A DNA stretch of 64,000 bases from Diadema setosum (Eukaryota > Echinodermata > Echinoidea > Diadematoida > Diadematidae): contig NC_092685.1 of NCBI RefSeq assembly GCF_964275005.1, positions 28,822,682-28,886,681 on the forward strand, read 5' to 3'. The first letter of the stretch is position 1. Every line of letters starts with the position of its first letter. Under the pieces are notes generated by a model. The model was not told the DNA's origin. It made no database searches and was given only the letters and a program-made list of their open reading frames with translations. A program made the position numbers and the translations under genes. Shown here piece after piece: positions 57,451 to 64,000 of this stretch.

Positions 57451-58719
57451 TATGGAAGCAGGAGCCCGTCAAAAACACGGATATACGTCGCGTAGTAATT
57501 CGAATTGCTACGCGACGTAAATAATTACGTCGTGTCGTATTCGAATTACTACGCGTCGTAATTCGAATTACTACGCGACGTAATTATTTACGTCGCGTAG
57601 TAAATCGAATTGCTACGCGACGTAATTCCGAATTACTGCTCAACGACTTAACGTCACGACATTAAATGAATTAGTGTCGTGTTGCAATTCCTAATGCTAC
57701 ACAACGTAAATAATTACGTCGCGTAGTAATTCCACTTACGACGCGACGCAAATAATTACGTTGTATTGTAAATAATTACAACGCGACGTAATTCCGAATT
57801 ACTACTCAACGACTAACGCAGCGAATTAACGTAGCGACGTTAAATCAACCAATGGGATCGTTCGTTATTTGCTCAGTGATGCATCACGGTGCACGTGCCA
57901 AAGGGCTAGACACTCATTTCCTACAGCATGTTTGTCAGTATTTGGTTTGTGGATATGGCTTGAATACATATTTTCTGATACAATGTAGGCCCTATAATTT
58001 AGGTTTTACACATTTCATAGGATTGTACTGTAAACGAAATGCGTATGGCTCGCCGTATAGCAGGGAGTAATCTGGTTTCCAGACCCTTTTCCAACTGGAC
58101 TCCGCGGCGACGAAGTCGCCGCCTTAAAATCAACTTAAACTATACTAGTTTTCGACGTTGAGGGCGTTAATATCATGGATAGCGAAATAGTATGGGCAGA
58201 GGGTCTGGAAGCCAGACTAAGCAGGGAGGTGGAATGGAACTTCCACCTCCCTGCTGTATAGCCAGCTTCGGTTTTCACCGGATTGCATGCGCTTCGTACT
58301 CCTCCTGGGTTTTTCACCCGCTATTACGAACGATCCCATTGGTTGAATTAACGTCGCTACCTTAATTCGCTGCGTTAGTCGTTGAGCAGTAATTCGGAAT
58401 TACGTCGTGTTGTAAATATTTACAACACAACGTAATTATTTGCGTCGCGTCGTAATTGGAATTACTACGCAACGTAATTATTTACGTTGTGTAGCATTGG
58501 GAATTGCAACACGACACTAATTCATTTAATGTCGTGACGTTAATTCGTTGAGCAGTAATTCGGAATTACGTCGTGTAGTAATTCGAATTGTTACGCGACG
58601 CAAATAATTACGTCGCGTAGTAATTCGAATTGCGACACGACGTAATTATTTACGTCGCGTAGCAATTCGAATTACTACACGACGTATATCCGTGTTTTTG
58701 ATGGGCTCCTGCTTCCATA
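57451..58719. mobile_element. 1.27-kb foldback element, ~415-bp arms, TAACAG duplication
   Basis: TATGGAAGCAGGAGCCC at the left is mirrored by GGGCTCCTGCTTCCATA at the right. TAACAG occurs just outside both ends (57445-57450 and 58720-58725). The arms (about 57451-57868 and 58320-58719) are >90% alike by eye. They are made of sub-palindromes of TACGCGACGTAA and TTACGTCGCGTA, then AACCAATGGGATCGTTCG. The ~450-bp centre carries another inverted repeat. No ORF of note. Confidence 0.85.
58046..58263. repeat. Inner inverted repeat within the foldback centre
   Basis: TATGGCTCGCCGTATAGCAG...TGGTTTCCAGACCCT is mirrored by AGGGTCTGGAAGCCAGA and CTCCCTGCTGTATAGCCA. A tight hairpin GGAGGTGGAATGGAACTTCC overlaps its right arm. 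It may be a separate MITE nested in the foldback. Confidence 0.6.
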
Positions 58720-58725
58720 TAACAG

Positions 58726-59165
58726 TGTCGTTCGTTCGTAGCGGTATTGTATTACTGCGTGACATTGCACGGTATATGTGTAATGGGGCTGCGTTAGCAG
58801 TGGTTGTGAATTACAATGGAAGTGCGATTCGCGAAGCGATGCGATGAGTATGTTTTGCGCACTTGTACTGGTCTTCTCGCTAGCTGAATACCAGGGTTGC
58901 AGCATTGATTGCTGGAAAGGAAGGGTACGTATTACCATTTCCGTTATGTCATTCTATCAGATTAGTGTGTCACTTTCTGGTTATTTGGATTAGCATCGTT
59001 AGATGTGGCTTTACGAGGAAATTGGCCTCGAGATATACGAGTGTTTGTTCGGTCTGAATTGCTTAGACTATTCTCGTAGTTTGGTACGCAGTGGAGTGTA
59101 CTGTAGGAAGTTGCGTTAGCGACGTAGTCTTGAAATCTAGTCGGAAAGCTAGATGTGAATAAATC
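58726..59165 (+). other. Leader region of the gypsy-like ORF
   Basis: About 440 bp between the foldback and the ATG, compositionally like the ORF. A TGGTACGCAGTGGAGTG segment near 59082 could be a primer-binding site but is weak. No LTR pair was found between 57100-59165 and 62613-64000. Confidence 0.35.
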
Positions 59166-62100
59166 ATGGCAGCCAAGCTCAAGTTCGATGCTGCAGAGTT
59201 TGTGAAAGACGTTACTCTTGGTAGATTGAGAGGGTTAGTGAAAGCCCAATTGATTGAGGTTGCAACTCATGTAGATGCTGATATCAGAGAGTGTAGTCGA
59301 AAGAAAGAAATCTTTGCAGTTCTGGTGAAGAAGCTTGAACTGGGTGGTGTAGAAAATGAACACACAGACCAGAGTGAGAGTACAGATGAGATTGAGAGTG
59401 CTGGTAGAAAAACTGCTCCAAGTACTACTACTACATGTATTACTAGACCTAGTGAGATGAGGGTAGATTCCACACAACTAGAACTGGCTAGATTGGAGTT
59501 AGAAAAAGAAAAAATAAAGGCAGAAAATCTGAGACTCGAACAAGAGTTAATGCAACGTCAAATTGAGTTGACCCAGGCGCAGGCCAGTAGCATCCCAGGG
59601 GATAGGCCTAATGATAATGTTACTATGTCGAGACCAAAGACGCCCGATATTGCAAAAATGGCAAACACAGTCCCCCGCTTTGATGAAGAGGATGTAGACT
59701 CTTTCTTTTTCTCCTTTGAGAGAATAGCCAGGAATTTGGAGTGGGAGAAGAAATGTTGGTCCATGATAGTACAACAAAAGCTCACAGGCAAGGCACATTC
59801 AGTAGTGTCTGCTCTCTCTGATGAAGAGGCAAATAACTATGACACAGTTAAGGAAGCAGTCCTTCTTGCCTATCAGTTAGTCCCAGAAGCTTACAGGCAA
59901 AAGTTTCGAGGATATAGGAGAGGTTCGGGACAGACCTACGTAGAGTTTCAGAGAGAAAAAGAAATTCTGTTTGATCGATGGGTTCGATCAATGAAAGTAG
60001 ATCTCACTTATGACAATTTGAGAGAGATAGTGTTGATGGAGGAGTTCAAGAAATCGACACCTCCAGATTTGAGAACATATTTGGAAGATCGAAGAGTACA
60101 TGATGTAAAGAGTGCAGCAGTCACCGCTGACCAGTATGAATTGACACATAAGGTGAAAACAAAAAGTCCTGAGGGAAAGAGGAAATTTGATCAGTTGAGA
60201 AATCCTGACACTCAAAAGTGGCACAGTAGTCATAGTGAACGCAGGGATAAAGTAAAGACTGAATCACAGAAAGAGCGACCAAAATCGCCACGGCCTCAAT
60301 ACAAAGAAGTGAGATGCTTTTTCTGTGGGAAAACAGGTCACATTAAGTCTGAATGTAGGCGATTGCTAGAACAAAATAAAGCAAAAGAAAAACAAAAGCA
60401 AAGAGCAACACATGGTTTAGTCCATGCAGACACACGTACACAGAACAGTTCAGATGCTGAAACAAAAGAGAAACAGAACCAAGCAGCCAACAATGGTTTT
60501 GTTAAGTCAAGTGTAAGTGATGAACAGCGTCATCCAAATGTTGTGAAAAGCAGTGTCTCAAAAATGACAGATACGTGTTCGAGTGGTGTGGATGAAAAGT
60601 ACAAGGACTTCATTTCCAAGGGTACAGTTACCATTGCTGAATTTAGAGTACCGGTTGTCATCCTTCGTGATACTGGAGCTACACAGTCCCTCATGGTAGG
60701 AGATGTGAAGAGTATGCCCATAGACTGTAACACGGGTAGAAAAGTACTGATACATGATGTCAACGGAGGAACTCAGGCGGTCCCTCTTTTTCGAGTGAAT
60801 TTGGATAGTGGACTGATTTCAGGGGAAGTGATTGTGGGAATTGTTCCATTTCTCCCTATGGATGTAGTTTCCTTTTTGCTTGGTAATGACCTTGCAGGAG
60901 GTCGAGTGAGTGTCCTTCCGGTTGTTTCTGAAGTCCCAGTGTACGAGCAAGGAAGCGAAAAACTTGTCGATGAATTTCCAGAAGTATTTCCAACATGTGC
61001 TATCACCAGGTTTCGAGCAAGTGAAGCAGAGCGTGAGAGAAAGGAGTCTGAAAGTGAAATTTTTCTTGGTGACACATTCTTTGGAAAGGTGACTAGTGAA
61101 GGTGAAAGAGAACAAAGTTGGGAGGAAGGTGTGTTCTGTCAGCCAGCTTTAATCAAAGCACAGATGGAAGATGAGGAGTTGTTGAAGTTGAGAGAGGGTG
61201 CATTGACTGTAGATGAGGCGAAGGGAGTGCCAGAATGTTTTTATGTAAAGTCTGGTGTTTTGATGAGGAAATGGCGTCCTCCAGATCGTCCCGCAGATGA
61301 GGACTGGACGGTTGTCAACCAGATAGTTGTTCCTCCGCCGTATCGAAAGGAAATTCTACGTCTTGCACATGAAATTCCAATGGCCGGACACATGGGTGTC
61401 AAGAAGACTTTGTGTAGAATCAGAAATCACTTCTTCTGGCCCAAGATGAGAAGGGATGTGTCTGAATTTTGTCGAACGTGTTATGAATGTCAAGTGGTAG
61501 GAAAACCACAACATGCCATTAGACCTGCGCCGTTGATTCCTATTCCGGCTTTTGAGGAGCTATTTAGCCGTGTGATGGTAGAAGAAGGAGGTGCAGTTGT
61601 GAGTGAGAGTGTCCTACACAGTGCTGGGAAAAGTGCAGAAGAGTTTGAGCCTGATGCTCCAGATTCTCAGAGTGTGAGTTTCAAGTCAGGAATGATTCCG
61701 CGAGTAGAGAACTCAAAGGCACTAGAAAATCCAGAGTTACTGCTCAGTCATCTGTCTGATTCGGAGAGGCAAGATGTTGTCGACATCTTCCATGAATTTC
61801 CGGATGTTTGCAGTGATAAATTAGGCTGTGCGAAAGACACTGTTCATACAGTTGATGTTGGTAAAAATGCGCCCATAAAGCAGCATCCATATCGGATTCA
61901 TCCTGCTAAGAATTTGGCCAAATGCGAGTTTGGGAAAGCTTGTGTGACTTACCTAGGTCACAAGGTAGGCCGAGGTAGCGGCGCACCACGAGATGCTAAG
62001 GTCCGAGCCATCGTGGACTTCCCAGTGCCGTCATCGAAACGGGAGCTTCAGCGCTTTTTGGGAATGTGCGGATTCTACCGGAGATTCGTCCCCAACTTCA

Positions 62101-62612
62101 GTCACCTGGTGGTGCCCTTGACGGACCTGTTGGAAAAGGGTACAACGTTCCAGTGGTCGGCGAGCTGCCAGGATGCGTTCCAGAAGCTGAAGGCCGTCCT
62201 CATGAACGATCCCCTGCTCATCGCACCGAACTTCGAGAGGAGCTTCCAGCTAGCTACCGATGCTAGTGACCGAGGAGTAGGAGCCGTGCTACTTCAGGAT
62301 GACGACAACGGACACAGCAAACCCGTGTGTTTCTTCTCCAAAACACTGAATCGCCATCCCCAAAAGTATTCAACTGTGGAGAAGGAATGCCTCAGTGTCG
62401 TTCTAGCCGTGCAACATTTCGAAGCGTATTTGGACGGTGGAAGAGACATCGTGGTGTACACTGACCATAACCCATTGACATTTTTAGAACGCTTCAAGCA
62501 CAAGAATCAGCGTCTCTTCCGTTGGAGTTTGATTCTCCAACCGTACCCACTGAGAATTGTGCACATAGCAGGAAAGGACAACAAATTAGCAGACGCTTTG
62601 TCGCGAGTTTGA
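59166..62612 (+). CDS. Gmr1-like Ty3/gypsy gag-pol ORF lacking IN and RT catalytic cores, 1148 aa
   Basis: Domains in order: SAP-like helical N-terminus (about 1-60); coiled coil (about 102-140); gag capsid (about 165-330); CCHC knuckle C384-X2-C387-X4-H392-X4-C397; aspartic protease DTGA at 502-505; integrase zinc-binding H735, H742, C772, C775 with FWPKM; RT start QHPYRIHP (906-913) joined directly to the thumb LAKCEFGKACVTYL (917-930); RNase H with D1032, E1072, D1100 and D1143; stop right after ADALSRV. Integrase before RT is the Ty1/copia-like order described for Gmr1-type gypsy elements. The integrase catalytic domain after FSRV803 and the RT fingers/palm with its YxDD site are absent, yet the frame stays open. 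From about 61916 the codons become clearly GC-richer. It cannot encode an active polymerase or integrase. Alternatives are a non-autonomous element, a mosaic, or a domesticated gag-protease gene. Confidence 0.85.
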   Translation: MAAKLKFDAAEFVKDVTLGRLRGLVKAQLIEVATHVDADIRECSRKKEIFAVLVKKLELGGVENEHTDQSESTDEIESAGRKTAPSTTTTCITRPSEMRVDSTQLELARLELEKEKIKAENLRLEQELMQRQIELTQAQASSIPGDRPNDNVTMSRPKTPDIAKMANTVPRFDEEDVDSFFFSFERIARNLEWEKKCWSMIVQQKLTGKAHSVVSALSDEEANNYDTVKEAVLLAYQLVPEAYRQKFRGYRRGSGQTYVEFQREKEILFDRWVRSMKVDLTYDNLREIVLMEEFKKSTPPDLRTYLEDRRVHDVKSAAVTADQYELTHKVKTKSPEGKRKFDQLRNPDTQKWHSSHSERRDKVKTESQKERPKSPRPQYKEVRCFFCGKTGHIKSECRRLLEQNKAKEKQKQRATHGLVHADTRTQNSSDAETKEKQNQAANNGFVKSSVSDEQRHPNVVKSSVSKMTDTCSSGVDEKYKDFISKGTVTIAEFRVPVVILRDTGATQSLMVGDVKSMPIDCNTGRKVLIHDVNGGTQAVPLFRVNLDSGLISGEVIVGIVPFLPMDVVSFLLGNDLAGGRVSVLPVVSEVPVYEQGSEKLVDEFPEVFPTCAITRFRASEAERERKESESEIFLGDTFFGKVTSEGEREQSWEEGVFCQPALIKAQMEDEELLKLREGALTVDEAKGVPECFYVKSGVLMRKWRPPDRPADEDWTVVNQIVVPPPYRKEILRLAHEIPMAGHMGVKKTLCRIRNHFFWPKMRRDVSEFCRTCYECQVVGKPQHAIRPAPLIPIPAFEELFSRVMVEEGGAVVSESVLHSAGKSAEEFEPDAPDSQSVSFKSGMIPRVENSKALENPELLLSHLSDSERQDVVDIFHEFPDVCSDKLGCAKDTVHTVDVGKNAPIKQHPYRIHPAKNLAKCEFGKACVTYLGHKVGRGSGAPRDAKVRAIVDFPVPSSKRELQRFLGMCGFYRRFVPNFSHLVVPLTDLLEKGTTFQWSASCQDAFQKLKAVLMNDPLLIAPNFERSFQLATDASDRGVGAVLLQDDDNGHSKPVCFFSKTLNRHPQKYSTVEKECLSVVLAVQHFEAYLDGGRDIVVYTDHNPLTFLERFKHKNQRLFRWSLILQPYPLRIVHIAGKDNKLADALSRV

Positions 62613-64000
62613 AACTGTGCGCGCGCTGATAATGTTGCCGAACGATAATTATATCAAATCTACAGTGAAACCTACATCAAGCTGAACATTTCAAACAAGA
62701 CTCAAAACAGACAAGAAACTGATGTTGATATTTTTTTGTATATGACAAAGTATACAGGTGTTTATGTATTTTCGTTCAGTTTTCTTCCTTTCCCAAGGAT
62801 CTGTGAAGGAAGAAATTGTATTTATGTTAATCATGTTTGTTTTAAGCGAAAACAGTATACAGTATGTGAGTGATGCTAGGAAGTATGAGAAAGTACTAGT
62901 ACACACATCGATATTCTGTCTTTATAAGGAGACATCGCTTGAAAAATTTAATGATGTGTTACACGCCAAGCATTGTATGATACAGTTGTATTTTGAAAAC
63001 CCAACATTACAGGAAGCGCCAGGATACAATATCTGTGGTGTGTAAGATTACGGTGAAAGTTGTGCTTCAGTTGCACACTTCTACATGTATTGTGATTTTA
63101 TTCAATGTACCAAAGAGTCAAAGGATTCAGATTTGTATGTATACCGATACGTTACCGAGTTAATGCTAGCAAATGCAAAAACAGTATAGCAAAACACAAC
63201 CGGCCAGTCACAGGAAAACTGTTGATCAAATTTTGAGTGTTATATCAACCGATTTGTGTTAAAACACAAGAATTTGTGTTGTTTTGTATAAATGAAAAAG
63301 TGTTGAGTGACAGTGAGGCATAAAGAAGCCAAGATGTTATAATGTCACTTTTGTAAATTAATAACCTGTATATGTACAATGTATTTCGTTACAGAGTGAC
63401 AGCGTCACATTTGTGTGTCGAGTATGATCTCGATATTTTCCAGAGTTTGCACATATATTACAACATCTTATCGCGTGACAGTACATATGTGTGAAGGGAC
63501 AAAAAGAAATGTCCGATGTTCAAAATTTTGTTGTTGTTTTGGCTAACGTATGACGCAGAGTTGACATTTATAAGTATAAGATGTATTAGCAAGTACATTG
63601 AGTAGATGTACACGTGTGTTGACGTGTTTAAATACGATGTTGTTATAATCAAGAGATGCGTGCTGTTACCACATTCAGTGAAACTCCAATGAAAGTTTGT
63701 GTTGGAGAAACAGACATATCTTTGCAATAGTCACAACAATTTCGTGGAGAAAGTGTATTTTTGGTTTTCACATTTAAAGATGAAGTGTATGTGTTACCAA
63801 AAACAAAATACTATTCATGCCTGAAGTTATGTAAGTTTATTGGTCAAGCATGCGAGCATATAATTACAGTCGAGACTACCAGAAAGCACAGTCTCAGTCA
63901 AAATATTGATACTACTGGAGAAATGATTGATTACATTTGGTGTAATCTTTCCATATTATGTGCACCCGTATGTGCACCCGTTGAAAACAGTTTCACATGT
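62613..64000. other. 3' flank of the gypsy-like ORF
   Basis: AT-rich, no conserved ORF. An LTR, if present, would lie here or beyond 64000. No polypurine tract or repeat of the left flank could be recognised. Confidence 0.4.

Noticed and set aside
57100..64000. A flanking LTR pair for the gypsy-like ORF
   Set aside because: No repeat shared between the left flank and 62613-64000 could be seen by eye. The 3' LTR may lie beyond the window or be lost.

Overview
The window is eukaryotic nuclear DNA: intron-rich genes with GT-AG junctions, long introns packed with short inverted-repeat transposons, microsatellites, and several retroelement remains. The gene content (animal VPS39 and TMX1 orthologues), the Gmr1-type Ty3/gypsy element (a group described from deuterostomes) and the general repeat flavour suggest a marine invertebrate deuterostome, most likely an echinoderm. 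The species cannot be fixed from sequence alone.

Layout. Two real genes were found, both on the minus strand. (1) 5255-29860 holds eleven coding exons of VPS39 (HOPS/CORVET tethering subunit), giving the N-terminal 426 residues in one continuous frame. The C-terminal half must lie beyond position 1. A 5' UTR exon piece lies at 29861-29993. (2) 39403-51248 holds the complete six-exon TMX1 gene (ER membrane thioredoxin, 272 aa, CPAC active site). The interval 29994-39402 between them has no recognisable coding exon and must contain the VPS39 promoter and the TMX1 3' UTR. The two proteins work in different pathways (late endosome/lysosome tethering and ER disulfide chemistry), and nothing links them functionally.

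The introns and the intergenic space carry many non-autonomous elements: TA-flanked pogo/Tigger-like elements with CAGT...ACTG ends, TTAA-flanked piggyBac/Kolobok-like MITEs, a TACTGTAAAAC-ended MITE family with four copies, tRNA-derived SINEs, and SINE-like units with a 3' hairpin. Several are nested, which gives a relative age order. The 2.5-kb Tigger-like element at 8129-10594 carries a 71-bp satellite array of about 20 units.

From 52.2 kb to the right end the window is a retroelement and repeat cluster. It holds a 5'-truncated non-LTR retrotransposon fragment with a restriction-like endonuclease domain (minus strand) between two direct repeats that each carry a (TA)n tract. Next come a LINE 3' end, two hairpin units embedded in (TA)n, and a 1.27-kb foldback element with arms of about 415 bp and a 6-bp target duplication. 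Last is a 1148-codon Gmr1-like Ty3/gypsy ORF in which the catalytic cores of both integrase and reverse transcriptase are missing although the frame stays open. That ORF, the satellite-bearing Tigger-like element and the foldback element are the most unusual items.
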